A stretch of DNA of 64,000 bases from Nitrospirota bacterium (GCA_021838585.1 JAKCDE010000001.1:1-64000), one strand, 5' to 3'; shown: positions 34,503 through 43,524, counted from the stretch's first letter. Made by a program: numbers and translations. Notes: a model not told the origin generated them from the letters alone.

Positions 34503-35156
34503 ATGAAAATTTCCCTTTCATCCGTCTTCCCAACTCGCAGAGGCCCCCTCCTGGCGGGCATGGTCGCCATGAGTCTTCTGGCCGCCACGATCCTGTCCGG
34601 GACCGATGTCCGCGGCGCCTCGGCGAAGACCACACGCACGAAGGTCCTTTTCGTGACACAAAACGGATCTCGGGAAAAGACACTGGAACTCGTGCAGGGC
34701 CAGTCCACCCGCCTCCATTACAACCACTTCTGGATGGATGTCACCCGGAGCAAGCCTTTCGTGGACCCTGACGGACGCAAGATCGTCGTCCCGGAGACCC
34801 CCACATTCCGGGGGATTCACGAGATCACCGTCCGGTTCTGGCATCCGCGCGGGGAGCCGAACCTGCTCGACGCGATCGTCGTCAAGGCCTACGATGACAA
34901 GGGACATTTGGTCAAGCACGGGGCCTTTGACAGGGGCGTCTTCGTTCTCCTCCTCTCGAACAGCCTGTTCAATGGAAACTTTGTCCGCTTCGACGGGATC
35001 GGCCGCTATCTCCCCGGGGACAAGTCCTTCTATGTGAAGGTCATGGTTCGCAAAACACATCAAGTGGCGATCATTCCCTTCGCCGACTTCATCAACGACT
35101 TCACTCGGCAGATCAACACGCAGCCGGTCGTCTCCTGGGCCGTGAAACGCCCCTAA
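34503..35156 (+). CDS. Secreted protein of unknown function
   Basis: 217 residues. A signal peptide (hydrophobic about 16-34, with cleavage after GASA near residue 41) precedes a beta-rich soluble domain without cysteines. Features are FWMDVTRSKPFVDPDGRKIVV, EITVRFWHPRGEPN, and a second half FVRFDGIGRYLPGDKSFYVKVMV. I do not recognise a family; the pattern could be an immunoglobulin-like or oxidoreductase-partner fold. It has its own strong promoter and a GC-rich hairpin after the stop, so it is a monocistronic, probably well-expressed export product, perhaps periplasmic. Confidence 0.8.
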   Translation: MKISLSSVFPTRRGPLLAGMVAMSLLAATILSGTDVRGASAKTTRTKVLFVTQNGSREKTLELVQGQSTRLHYNHFWMDVTRSKPFVDPDGRKIVVPETPTFRGIHEITVRFWHPRGEPNLLDAIVVKAYDDKGHLVKHGAFDRGVFVLLLSNSLFNGNFVRFDGIGRYLPGDKSFYVKVMVRKTHQVAIIPFADFINDFTRQINTQPVVSWAVKRP

Positions 35157-35173
35157 CCTCCCATTTTCCCTTC

Positions 35174-35202
35174 GGGCCGGCGCTTTCCCGAACCGCCGGC
35201 CC
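35174..35202 (+). terminator. GC-rich hairpin after the secreted-protein gene
   Basis: A perfect 9-base stem, GGGCCGGCG (35174-35182) with CGCCGGCCC (35194-35202) and an 11-base loop, starts 18 bases after the stop codon. No U-tract follows, so it is either a weak intrinsic terminator or an mRNA 3' end protector. Confidence 0.45.
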
Positions 35203-35261
35203 CCTCACAAGACCTTCCCCGAATCAGCCAACTCCTTGAAATAAAAAACAAAAAAAAATTC

Positions 35262-35289
35262 TTGCAATTGAAAAAAATCAGTGTATATT
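35262..35289 (+). promoter_or_regulatory. Promoter of the polyamine operon
   Basis: TTGCAA (35262-35267) and TATATT (35284-35289) are separated by 16 bases inside a distinctly AT-rich stretch (35240-35290) that stands out from the GC-rich surroundings. The expected start is near 35296, about 300 nt upstream of speH. Confidence 0.6.
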
Positions 35290-35296
35290 CTGACCG

Positions 35297-35592
35297 ATTG
35301 TTGACCGGACGCCGTTTTGCCCAGACAATGATTCTGGGGGACGGAATCGTCCCGCATTTCGCCCGTCGATCCCTCCAGGAGGAGACCGTGTCTCCCCGGA
35401 CCATCGTCGGGCCGTCCCTGTATCAAAGGAGCCACGTCGTGAACAGCGTCGTCGACAGACCGGGTTCCGGATTTCCGACAGGCCGTCCGGAGCTTCTGAA
35501 ACTCGTCTTCAAGATATTGACTGAATCGAGCCTTTGGCAGGTTTGGCCCAAAGGCTTCGGCTTGACCTAACGACACAACCAGGGGGTAACGA
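35297..35592 (+). ncRNA. Candidate structured 5' leader of the speH operon
   Basis: The interval between promoter and speH has three visible hairpins: GGGACG-GAAT-CGTCCC (35338-35353); GGAGAC-CGT-GTCTCC (35381-35395), extendable by two pairs around a bulged A; and AGCCTTTGG/CCAAAGGCT (35529-35537 with 35548-35556). The last lies just before the speH ribosome binding site GGGGGT (35583-35588). It does not match any SAM riboswitch consensus I know. A regulatory role is inference from length and structure. Confidence 0.4.
35439..35570 (+). CDS. Possible 43-residue leader peptide upstream of speH
   Basis: A GTG at 35439 follows AAAGGAG with about 8 bases gap, and the frame runs 43 codons to a TAA at 35568, 22 bases before speH. 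The frame itself is open from further upstream, including an ATG at 35328 without a ribosome binding site. The product would be basic with LLKLVFKILTES in the middle and two Trp near the end (SLWQVWPKGF). The third hairpin of the leader lies within its last codons. It could couple translation to polyamine or SAM level, or be chance. Confidence 0.3.
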   Translation: MNSVVDRPGSGFPTGRPELLKLVFKILTESSLWQVWPKGFGLT

Positions 35593-36063
35593 GTGCACGC
35601 ACTGGGAACACATCTTCTAGTCGAACTGAAGGACTGTCAGTCCGATTCCCTTTCGGATCCGGATTTCGTTCGCACTTCTATGATTGACGCCGCAAAAAAA
35701 GCCCATGCCACCATCGTCGACGACAAGTTTCACCATTTCAGCCCTTTTGGGGTCAGCGGGGTCGTCGTCATCGCCGAGTCCCATCTGGCCATTCACACCT
35801 GGCCCGAGTACCGGTACGCGGCCGTCGACGTCTTCACTTGCGGAGACACCCTCAAGCCTGAGGTGGCCGCGATCCATCTGGCCCAGGTCTTTCAGTCCCA
35901 GAACCCCAGCATCCACGAGATCAAGCGGGGGATAATCGGAATATCCAACGAGAAGATCGCCCACAAGATCGAGGGGGACGCATCGCCCTCCGAAACCGAC
36001 GACATGCAGGGGAAAGGAATCGAATCCGATGAACGGAGCGAGAACCTCCAAGTGGTATATTGA
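35593..36063 (+). CDS. speH: S-adenosylmethionine decarboxylase proenzyme
   Basis: 156 residues with a GTG start after GGGGGTAACGA. SpeH self-cleaves at a Glu-Ser bond to form a pyruvoyl group, then decarboxylates SAM to give the aminopropyl donor. The cleavage site is AESHLAIHTWPEY with Ser63; His68 and Cys83 (in FTCGD) are the processing and catalytic residues, at the positions known for the Thermotoga enzyme. The C-terminal about 30 residues are an acidic extension that overlaps the start of the next gene by 35 bases. Confidence 0.95.
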   Translation: MHALGTHLLVELKDCQSDSLSDPDFVRTSMIDAAKKAHATIVDDKFHHFSPFGVSGVVVIAESHLAIHTWPEYRYAAVDVFTCGDTLKPEVAAIHLAQVFQSQNPSIHEIKRGIIGISNEKIAHKIEGDASPSETDDMQGKGIESDERSENLQVVY

Positions 36064-36949
36064 GTACGCGGCTCCGTCTCTGGGGCATATGCACGGAATC
36101 GACGGAATCATCGTCTCCCGCCAGACGAACTTCCAGAAGGTCGACATCCTTCGGACCAATGTTTACGGTAAAGCCCTGGCACTCGACGAGAAGATGCAGT
36201 CGACCCAGGTCGATGAATTCATCTATCACGAGGCCCTCGTCCACCCGGCCATGATCGCCCACCCCGCTCCCCGGTCCGTCCTGATCGTCGGTGGCGGGGA
36301 GGGCGCGACCCTCCGGGAGGCCCTGCGCCACCCGACGGTCGAACGCGCGGTGATGGTCGACATCGACGACCAGGTCATCTCCCTCTCGAAGGAGCATCTC
36401 CCCGAATGGCACCAGGGCGCCTTCGACGATCCCCGCTCGACCGTTCTCGCGACCGATGCGCGAAAATATCTCGAAGAATCGAAGGATATTTTCGACGTCA
36501 TCATCACGGATCTTTCCGAACCGGTGGAAGAGGGGCCCGCCTATCTTCTCTATACCCGTGAGTTCTACAAGATCGCGAGCGACCACCTGTCCCCCGGAGG
36601 AACGATCTCGGTCCAGGCCGGTGCGGCCGCGCTACCATTCATCCTGGCCTTCTCCGCGGTCTACCAGACCATGAAGACCGCCTTTCCCACCGTTCGCGGA
36701 TTCTCGACCAACATTCCCTCCTTCGGGCTCCCCTGGGGATTCACGCTCGCGTCGAAAGGCGTCGACCCCCTCGCGATGGACCGCACGGCCGTCGACCGGA
36801 TCCTCGGAGAACGGGGGCTGACCAATCTCCGCTTCTATGATGGCCTCGCCCACCAGGGACTTTTCGGCATTCCGCGCCATCTCCGGACAGAGCTGGACAA
36901 ATCGACGCTCATCATCGAGGACAACCACCCAATCTTCACCTATCACTAG
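36029..36949 (+). CDS. speE: Aminopropyltransferase, spermidine synthase family (ACL5/thermospermine-like)
   Basis: 306 residues with a Rossmann methyltransferase-like fold. SAM-binding loop VLIVGGGEGATLREAL, second strand AVMVDIDDQV, and the active-site Asp in VIITDLSEPVEEGPAYLLYT. The segment VYGKALALDEKMQSTQVDEF and the DLSEPVEEGPAYLLYTREFY loop resemble plant ACL5 thermospermine synthase more than the DSxDPxGPA loop of ordinary spermidine synthase. It uses decarboxylated SAM from SpeH; the acceptor could be putrescine, agmatine or spermidine. Overlaps speH by 35 bases; a decarboxylase gene follows after 18 bases. Family certain, product uncertain. Confidence 0.88.
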   Translation: MNGARTSKWYIEYAAPSLGHMHGIDGIIVSRQTNFQKVDILRTNVYGKALALDEKMQSTQVDEFIYHEALVHPAMIAHPAPRSVLIVGGGEGATLREALRHPTVERAVMVDIDDQVISLSKEHLPEWHQGAFDDPRSTVLATDARKYLEESKDIFDVIITDLSEPVEEGPAYLLYTREFYKIASDHLSPGGTISVQAGAAALPFILAFSAVYQTMKTAFPTVRGFSTNIPSFGLPWGFTLASKGVDPLAMDRTAVDRILGERGLTNLRFYDGLAHQGLFGIPRHLRTELDKSTLIIEDNHPIFTYH

Positions 36950-36967
36950 ACGGACCCGCCTCCCCCG

Positions 36968-38440
36968 ATGGACCAGACCAAAACGCCTCTTTTCGACGCG
37001 ATGGTCTCCCTTGCCGAAAGCCGGAAGGTCTCCTTCCATACCCCCGGCCATAAAAGCGGAAAAGGGATCTCGACGCGTTTTCGCAAGTTTGTGGGACCCC
37101 GTGTCTTCTCGATCGACCTGACCTGTCTCGACGAAGTGGACTCTCTCCAGAAGCCCCGGGGCGTCATCAAGGAAGCCCAGGAACTGGCGGCGGAAATCTA
37201 CGGTGCCGACCGCTCCTACTTTCTCGTGAACGGAACCTCCGGTGGAAATCAGGCCATGGTTGTGGCGACCCTGAATCCGGGGGAGCCGGTTCTCGTGACC
37301 CGGAACGTCCACAAATCGGTCGTCTCCGGGATGATCATGACCGGATGCCAGCCCGTCTTCATCCCTTTTCGGACCGAGCACGGCGCCTCCTTTCCCCTGA
37401 ACTACGGGACCCGGGACATTCTCGACAGTATCGAAAACCATCCCGAGATCCGGACCCTCTACCTGACCTCCCCCAACTACTACGGGGTCACCATCGATTT
37501 GCCCCGGGTTGCGGAAGCGGCCCACGCCCGGGGGATGCGCGTCCTTCTCGACGAGGCCCACGGCCCCCATCTCCATTTTCACCCGGAGCTCCCGGCCTCC
37601 GGCATGGCTGCGGGAATCGACCTGACGGTTCAATCCACGCACAAGATCATCGGGGGAATGACCCAGGCCTCCATGCTCCATGCCCGGAAGGAGCGAATCG
37701 ACGTGGAGCGCCTCTCCACTGTTCTCCGTTATCTCCAGACGACGAGTCCTTCCTACATTCTGATGGCCTCGCTCGACCTGGCCCGCATGCAGATGGCGAC
37801 CGAGGGAGTGAAGCTTCTGGGCCGGGCCCTGGAGCTGGCCCGGTGGGCCCGGCTGAAGATCCGGGAGATCCCGGGGCTGAAGTGCGCCAACCGGACGGAA
37901 ATCCAGGCCATGTCAGGAGGGGAGAACGACCTCGACGAAACGAAGCTGACCATCGATGTCCGGGGGTGGGGCGTCTCGGGATATCAGGTCTCCCAGCGGC
38001 TGAATCTCGACTTCGGGATCCAGGTCGAGATGGCCGACATCGATCATGTCCTCGTCATCGTCAGCATCGGGGATCATCGCGGAGACCTCGAGCGGCTGGT
38101 CAACGCCCTGATCGCCCTTTCCCGGGAGAACCATCGCCAGGAGAGCCGATCCCCGATCCCTTCGATGGTCTTTTTCGACAATCTTCTCCGGATGACGCCG
38201 AGGGAGGCCTTTTTCGCTCCCCACGAAACCCTGCCCCTGGAGGATTCTGTCGGAAGGATTGCAAAGGACATCGTGACCGTCTATCCTCCCGGCGTCCCCC
38301 TTCTTGTCCCGGGAGAGGAGATCACCGCTCCTGTCATCGACACCCTCTGTCGTTTTCGGGACTCCGGGGCGACGATGGACGGCCTCGACATGACCAACCG
38401 CTTCATCGGTGTGGTTGGGGAGAGCCCTTCTCCGGAATAG
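36968..38440 (+). CDS. Orn/Lys/Arg decarboxylase, probably biosynthetic arginine decarboxylase
   Basis: 490 residues, PLP fold type I. The sequence has VSFHTPGHKSGKG near the N-terminus, FLVNGTSGGNQAMV (phosphate region), the cofactor Asp in LLDEAHGPHLHF (Asp195) and the Schiff-base Lys in QSTHKIIGG (Lys226). It matches the short bacterial form related to SpeA of Bacillus and to lysine decarboxylases. With speH and speE it would supply agmatine (or another diamine) as aminopropyl acceptor. The substrate cannot be settled from sequence; arginine is the most usual in this gene order. Third gene of the operon, 18 bases after speE. Confidence 0.88.
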   Translation: MDQTKTPLFDAMVSLAESRKVSFHTPGHKSGKGISTRFRKFVGPRVFSIDLTCLDEVDSLQKPRGVIKEAQELAAEIYGADRSYFLVNGTSGGNQAMVVATLNPGEPVLVTRNVHKSVVSGMIMTGCQPVFIPFRTEHGASFPLNYGTRDILDSIENHPEIRTLYLTSPNYYGVTIDLPRVAEAAHARGMRVLLDEAHGPHLHFHPELPASGMAAGIDLTVQSTHKIIGGMTQASMLHARKERIDVERLSTVLRYLQTTSPSYILMASLDLARMQMATEGVKLLGRALELARWARLKIREIPGLKCANRTEIQAMSGGENDLDETKLTIDVRGWGVSGYQVSQRLNLDFGIQVEMADIDHVLVIVSIGDHRGDLERLVNALIALSRENHRQESRSPIPSMVFFDNLLRMTPREAFFAPHETLPLEDSVGRIAKDIVTVYPPGVPLLVPGEEITAPVIDTLCRFRDSGATMDGLDMTNRFIGVVGESPSPE

Positions 38441-38505
38441 CCCTCCCTTTCCGCGCCCTTCCCTATTTCTGGAACTTCAGGCCCCCGCCCGCTGCCGGCT
38501 TCTCT

Positions 38506-38551
38506 CTTCATTCTTCATTGCCAGCAGATCCTTCCGCGGCGCAGAATGAAG
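38506..38551. repeat. Inverted repeat in front of the UPF0182 gene
   Basis: CTTCATTCT (38506-38514) and AGAATGAAG (38543-38551) are a perfect 9-base pair separated by 28 bases, in the 140-base gap between the decarboxylase and the UPF0182 gene. It could be a leader stem, an operator or a weak terminator; no U-tract follows. Confidence 0.35.
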
Positions 38552-38581
38552 GGAGACGCGAACACCCATTCAGGAGACCCC

Positions 38582-41329
38582 ATGCGAAAACAATGGCCCC
38601 TCGCCGCCCTGGTCCTTCTGGTTGTCCTGTACTTTGGAGGCCAGTCCCTTCTCGACCTCTGGGCCGATTACCTCTGGTACCGCTCGAATGGCCAACTGCC
38701 GGTCTTCCTGACCTTGCTTGAGGCGAGAAGCGCCCTTTTCCTGGGGGTCTTCCTCCTCTTCTTCCTTGTCCTGGCAGCGACCCTGCGCCCCCTGATCCGG
38801 GCCCTTCCCACCCTCACATTCCGAAGACGGGGACCCGCAGGAGGTCTGGAGCCCGTCTCGCTCCCTCTCTCGGGCCTGTCTCCCTTCATCGGTGCAGGGC
38901 TCGTGGTCGTGGCCCTTCTGGTCGCCCTCCCCCTTTCGGACACCCCGGATGCCCTCCGTTTTCTGGCGGCCATCCATGCTCCCGCCACTGGGTCTTCCGA
39001 TCCGATCCTGGGACTTCCTCTGGGATTTTATCTCTTCCACCTCCCGGTCTACGACCTTCTCTCGGGCCTCCTTCAGGACGCTTTTCTCTTTTCGCTCGTT
39101 TTAGGCGTCCTTCTGGGACTTCCGGGAGGACAGATCTCATTCGCACAGAACAGGCTCTCCCTCCACCCCGTCTGGAGGAAGGTCCTCATGCGTCTTTCGG
39201 CGGGACTTCTTCTTGTCCTCTCCCTTGAGGCCCTGCTTCTCCGGACGAAGACCCTCCTGTCCAGCCACCAGGCTCTGTCCGGAGCCTCCTACGTCGATGT
39301 CCATGCCCGAATCCCTGCCGCCACCCTTCTCTCCCTGATCCTTCTCCTGGCGGCCCTCGCCTTCCTCCTGGAAAGCTTCCGGACGCTCTCCCGCCTCTCG
39401 GTCCCGATTCTGGGCATCGCCTTTTTCGTCTGGGCGGGAGGGCTGGTCGTCACTCCCTGGATCCTCTCCCGGTTCGTGGTCCTCCCCGACCAGTTCAACC
39501 GGGAGCGCCCCTACATCCTTCACAACATCGCCGGGACACGGAAGGCCTTCCATCTCGACGGCACCCATTCCGAGCGCATTACGAACCTGGCCGACCTCAC
39601 GCCGGCGGACCTTGCGGACAACAGGCCCACCATCCGGAACATCCGGCTCTGGGACCACCGCCCCATGCTGACCACGGTCCGCCAGCTCCAGCAGATCCGG
39701 ACCTACTACACCTTCCCGATCCTGGCGCCGGACCGCTACCGGATCAACGGAGTCCTCCGGCAGGTCCTGGTGGCACCCCGGGAGATTTCCTACGCGAACC
39801 TTCCGAGCCCCAACTGGATCAACCTTCACCTGACCTACACCCATGGCCACGGGCTGATCATGTCGCCCGTCAACCGTGTCTCGCCGGAAGGCCTTCCCAC
39901 CTTCTGGGTCCGGGACATTCCTCCCCAGGCCTCGATCCCCCTGGCGGTTTCCCATTCCCGGATCTATTACGGAGATCAGCCCTCCCCCTACGCGATCGTC
40001 AACACCCGCATTCCCGAGTTCGACTACCCCAAGGGCCGGCAGAACATCTACAACCACTACGACGGAACGGGAGGGATCCGCCTCTCCTCCTCTCTCCGGA
40101 AGCTCCTGTATTCCTACGAATACGGGACCTTCAAGATCTTTCTGTCGACCGCCATCACAGACCGGAGCCGCATCCTGGTCCACCGGGACATCTTCGACAT
40201 CGTCGAGCGTCTGGCCCCCTTCCTGCGCCTCGATCCCGACGTTGTCCCGGTCATTGGCCCCGGTGGTCATCTGGTCTGGATGATGGACGCCTACACCACC
40301 TCGGATTCCTATCCCTATGCCTCGGAGATCTCCGGGTCGGCCGGCTTCTTCCACACCGGACGGCTGATCCGAAGTGGACACAGACAGGCTCTTTCATCCT
40401 GGCCGGAACGCCTCAACTACATCCGTAACTCCGTCAAGATCCTGGTCGACCCAAAAAACGGAACCGCTTCCTTCTATGTGGTTGATCCGGGCGATCCGGT
40501 CCTCGCCGCCTATAAAAATGCCTTTCCGACCCTGTTCCGCCCGGCTTCCGACATCCCCCAGGAGATCCTCCCCCATCTGCGCTTCCCCCCGGCGATGTTC
40601 TCCCTGTCGGCCCTCGTCCTTTCGGCTTATCACATGACCGACCCCCAGGTCTTCTTCAACCGGGAGGACCTGTGGTCCCTGGCCGAACGGGATGGACGCC
40701 CACTCTCGCCCTACTACATGGTCTTGCGGCTGCCCGGAGAGTCCCAGGAGGAATACGTCATGATGCTCCCCTATACTCCGGCCCACCGGGACAATCTGTC
40801 GGCCTGGCTCGTGGGCCGTTCCAAGCTGGAACGCCAGGGAAAGCTCAGGGTCTACCGCGCCCCCAAGGAGCGCCTGATTTACGGCCCGAACCAGATCGAG
40901 GCCCGCATCGACCAGCGGGGGCCCATATCCAAGCAATTGACCCTCTGGAATCAGCAGGGATCACGGGTGGTCCGTGGAACGCTCCTGATCATCCCGATCG
41001 CCCATTCCCTCCTGTATGTCGAGCCTCTCTATCTCTCGGCCACCAGCCCGGGGGCTCTCCCCGAGCTGCGCCGCGTGATCGTGTCCATGGGGGATCGGGT
41101 CGTCATGAGAAAAACCCTCGATAGGGCTCTCACCGATCTGTTTTCCGGAACTCCAGGGCCGAATCCCACCGGAATCTCCCTGGGGAAAAGCAAAACAGGA
41201 ACCAGGCGCCCGGGATTTTCCGCGCGACTGAAAGAATTGGGGAGGGAGGCCGACGAGGCCCTCCGACGTGGGGATCTCGCGACCTTCGGGGATCGGGTAC
41301 AGAAGATCCTCAGGGATCTTCGCCAGTAG
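38582..41329 (+). CDS. UPF0182 family large membrane protein
   Basis: 915 residues from the ATG at 38582, which has AGGAGA five bases upstream; an ATG 36 bases earlier is in frame but poorly placed. Seven hydrophobic segments fill the first 310 residues (for example WPLAALVLLVVLYFGGQSLL), followed by a 600-residue extracytoplasmic domain with RERPYILHNIAGTRKAFHLD and YGDQPSPYAIVNTRIPEFDYP, which are characteristic of UPF0182. The C-terminus (LKELGREADEALRRGDLATF) is a cytoplasmic-type helix common in this family. Function is unknown across bacteria. It may share the polyamine operon transcript. Confidence 0.92.
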   Translation: MRKQWPLAALVLLVVLYFGGQSLLDLWADYLWYRSNGQLPVFLTLLEARSALFLGVFLLFFLVLAATLRPLIRALPTLTFRRRGPAGGLEPVSLPLSGLSPFIGAGLVVVALLVALPLSDTPDALRFLAAIHAPATGSSDPILGLPLGFYLFHLPVYDLLSGLLQDAFLFSLVLGVLLGLPGGQISFAQNRLSLHPVWRKVLMRLSAGLLLVLSLEALLLRTKTLLSSHQALSGASYVDVHARIPAATLLSLILLLAALAFLLESFRTLSRLSVPILGIAFFVWAGGLVVTPWILSRFVVLPDQFNRERPYILHNIAGTRKAFHLDGTHSERITNLADLTPADLADNRPTIRNIRLWDHRPMLTTVRQLQQIRTYYTFPILAPDRYRINGVLRQVLVAPREISYANLPSPNWINLHLTYTHGHGLIMSPVNRVSPEGLPTFWVRDIPPQASIPLAVSHSRIYYGDQPSPYAIVNTRIPEFDYPKGRQNIYNHYDGTGGIRLSSSLRKLLYSYEYGTFKIFLSTAITDRSRILVHRDIFDIVERLAPFLRLDPDVVPVIGPGGHLVWMMDAYTTSDSYPYASEISGSAGFFHTGRLIRSGHRQALSSWPERLNYIRNSVKILVDPKNGTASFYVVDPGDPVLAAYKNAFPTLFRPASDIPQEILPHLRFPPAMFSLSALVLSAYHMTDPQVFFNREDLWSLAERDGRPLSPYYMVLRLPGESQEEYVMMLPYTPAHRDNLSAWLVGRSKLERQGKLRVYRAPKERLIYGPNQIEARIDQRGPISKQLTLWNQQGSRVVRGTLLIIPIAHSLLYVEPLYLSATSPGALPELRRVIVSMGDRVVMRKTLDRALTDLFSGTPGPNPTGISLGKSKTGTRRPGFSARLKELGREADEALRRGDLATFGDRVQKILRDLRQ

Positions 41330-41371
41330 AAAGTGGGCTTAAATGGGTTGACGGGATGAAAAAAAGAAGCC

Positions 41372-43018
41372 CTAGTCGAGGAGTTCCCGGGCAATACGCA
41401 TCGTCTGGGGGGACATTTTTTCGCCCCCGAGCATGCGGGCGATTTCCCGGACCCGGTCTTCTCCGGTGATCGGCGAAATCCGTGAGTGAGTATGGCCCGC
41501 CTCGGTCACCTTCTGAACCAGCAGATGGTGGTCTCCCTTTCGGGCGACCTGATGCAGGTGCGTGATGGCCAGGACCTGGCGACGCCGTCCGATTTCCTTG
41601 AGGAGATCTCCCAGAACCTCCCCGACCTCCCCTCCGATCCCCGAATCGATTTCGTCGAAGACGAGGGTCGGCACTTCGTCGAGATCGGCCAGAACGGCCT
41701 TGATCGCCAAAAGAACCCGGGAGATCTCGCCCCCTGAGGCGACCTGGCCCAACGGACATTCCGGCATTCCTGGATTGGCCGAAAACAGGAACTCCACCTT
41801 TTCCATCCCGAAAGGTCCCCCCAAAGGATCGGAATAGGGATCGGTCGATACCGAAAAAGAGGGGTGGTCGATCCTCAAACGGCGAAGAACGGCGCAGACG
41901 GCTTCGGAAAAGCGTCCGGAGGCTTCCCGCCTCAGGGCTCCTAGAGACCTCCCCACCTCCCGGAGAGATTTTTCAGCCGCCAGGATCCGGCAATCCATCT
42001 CCTCCAGGACCCGATCCGCCTCTCCGGCGTCTTCCGCCGTCACCTGCTCCAGGTGACGGACAAGCTCTTCCGGGCGGACCCGGTATTTCTGGGCGAGCCG
42101 CCGAAAGAGGCTGAAGCGTTCTTCCAGGGCCGCAAGCTTTTCCGGGTCCATTTCCATGGATTCGCGATACCGGTGAAGCTCATGCGCGCTGTCCTTCAGG
42201 ATCTCCGTCGCTTCTTCGAGCGCCGTCCGGAGGGGCTGCAGGGTCGGGTCCAGCGAGAGAATATGGTCGAGGTCGGAGGCGATGCGGCCCATAAGGGCGA
42301 GGACACTTTGATCGTCCTCATAGAGGGCTCCGTAGGAGCGCCCGGCCACCATGAGGATTTCCTGGAGATTGAGCTGGGCCGACAGCATTTGGGAAAGCTC
42401 TTCGAACTCTCCAGGTCGACCGGAGAGCAGCTCCGCATCCTCACGCATCCGGATCCGCTCCTCCCGTTCCCTAAGATCGCGATCCCTCTGCGCGGCAATC
42501 TCCTCACGCTCGCGTCTGAGGGCAAGGATCTCCCGCCGCAGTCCTTCAAAGCGTTCGGAAAGCCCTGTGGCTCCCGCAAAGGCATCGAGGTAGTGGCGGT
42601 GGGCCTCGCTTTTTACGAGACGATGGTTCTCTCCCTGACCGACGAGGTCGAAAAGGATCTCCACAAGACTTTGGAGCTGGGATGTGGAGACGGACTGCCC
42701 GTTGACGGTCTGACGAAATCGCCCATTTGCGGTGACCACCCGGCGAATGACAAGGTCTTCGTCTGAGGAAAGAATCTCTGTCAAAGATTCGGGAATCGGC
42801 AGGGAAGGAGCAGAAAAGGACGCTTCGACAATGCCTTCAGGGCAGCCTGGGCGAACTGAAAGGCCCCGGGGCTTTTGCCCCGAGACCAGAAAAAGCGCAT
42901 CGACCAGAAGAGACTTTCCAGCACCCGTCTCTCCCGTGATGACCGTCAGCCCCTCATCAAAAGAGACCGACATCTCCTCGATCGTGGCAAAGGCGGCGAT
43001 TCGAAGATGGGAAATCAC
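41372..43018 (-). CDS. recN: DNA repair protein RecN
   Basis: 548 residues, SMC-like ATPase of double-strand break repair. Walker A is VITGETGAGKSLLVDAL, the signature motif GQVASGGEISRVLLAIKAVLA and Walker B TLVFDEIDSGIGGEVGEVLG. Between them lies a long helical region (about 150-350) with ERREELAAQRD-type heptads, the short coiled coil of RecN. No LexA box seen ahead of it. It ends convergently to UPF0182 (42-base gap), and trxA lies 5 bases upstream, so trxA and recN are cotranscribed. Confidence 0.96.
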   Translation of the reverse strand: MISHLRIAAFATIEEMSVSFDEGLTVITGETGAGKSLLVDALFLVSGQKPRGLSVRPGCPEGIVEASFSAPSLPIPESLTEILSSDEDLVIRRVVTANGRFRQTVNGQSVSTSQLQSLVEILFDLVGQGENHRLVKSEAHRHYLDAFAGATGLSERFEGLRREILALRREREEIAAQRDRDLREREERIRMREDAELLSGRPGEFEELSQMLSAQLNLQEILMVAGRSYGALYEDDQSVLALMGRIASDLDHILSLDPTLQPLRTALEEATEILKDSAHELHRYRESMEMDPEKLAALEERFSLFRRLAQKYRVRPEELVRHLEQVTAEDAGEADRVLEEMDCRILAAEKSLREVGRSLGALRREASGRFSEAVCAVLRRLRIDHPSFSVSTDPYSDPLGGPFGMEKVEFLFSANPGMPECPLGQVASGGEISRVLLAIKAVLADLDEVPTLVFDEIDSGIGGEVGEVLGDLLKEIGRRRQVLAITHLHQVARKGDHHLLVQKVTEAGHTHSRISPITGEDRVREIARMLGGEKMSPQTMRIARELLD

Positions 43019-43023
43019 TCGGG

Positions 43024-43356
43024 TCAGGCCGCCAGAAGCTCTTCAATCTTTTCCTTGAAGGTTTTCTTGCTCTGGGCCCCGACAAGCTTGCTCACGACCT
43101 TCCCGTCCTTGAAAAAGATCAGTGTGGGGATCCCCATCACCTGGTAGCGGACCGCGATATCCTGGTTGTCGTCGGTATTGAGCTTCATGAAGGTCACGCG
43201 GCCCTTGTATTCTTCCGCCAGCTCATCCACGACAGGAGCGACCATGCGGCAGGGTCCGCACCAGGGAGCCCAGAAGTCGACCATGACAACGCCCTTCGAT
43301 TCGAGAACACGCTTGTCCCACTCGGCCGTAGACACATCCCCAACATTTTCACTCAT
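43024..43356 (-). CDS. trxA: Thioredoxin
   Basis: 110 residues. The redox motif is [18 protein letters not shown], the buried Asp lies in [10 protein letters not shown], and the cis-Pro in [12 protein letters not shown]. Ends in [12 protein letters not shown] strong GAGGAGGAGA precedes the ATG. It reduces disulfides in ribonucleotide reductase and other partners. recN follows after 5 bases. Confidence 0.97.
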   Translation of the reverse strand: MSENVGDVSTAEWDKRVLESKGVVMVDFWAPWCGPCRMVAPVVDELAEEYKGRVTFMKLNTDDNQDIAVRYQVMGIPTLIFFKDGKVVSKLVGAQSKKTFKEKIEELLAA

Positions 43357-43495
43357 CGAGACTCTCCTCCTCGGATCTGTTTGAACCGTTTATATTGAGA
43401 TGCTACCGGGAATCGTTGTCTAAAACGATCTCGCAAATCTCCCTTGAAGATTTATTTTACAACATTCCTGAAGCCCCGCGAAATCGGTCAGGGCA

Positions 43496-43524
43496 AAAAA
43501 AAAGGGGGGAAAATTCCCCCCCCC
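43496..43524 (-). terminator. Rho-independent terminator of groEL
   Basis: On the minus strand a G6/C6 stem (43519-43504) with loop AATTTT is followed by eight T (43503-43496). It begins 18 bases after the groEL stop and fits the textbook form exactly. Confidence 0.85.
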
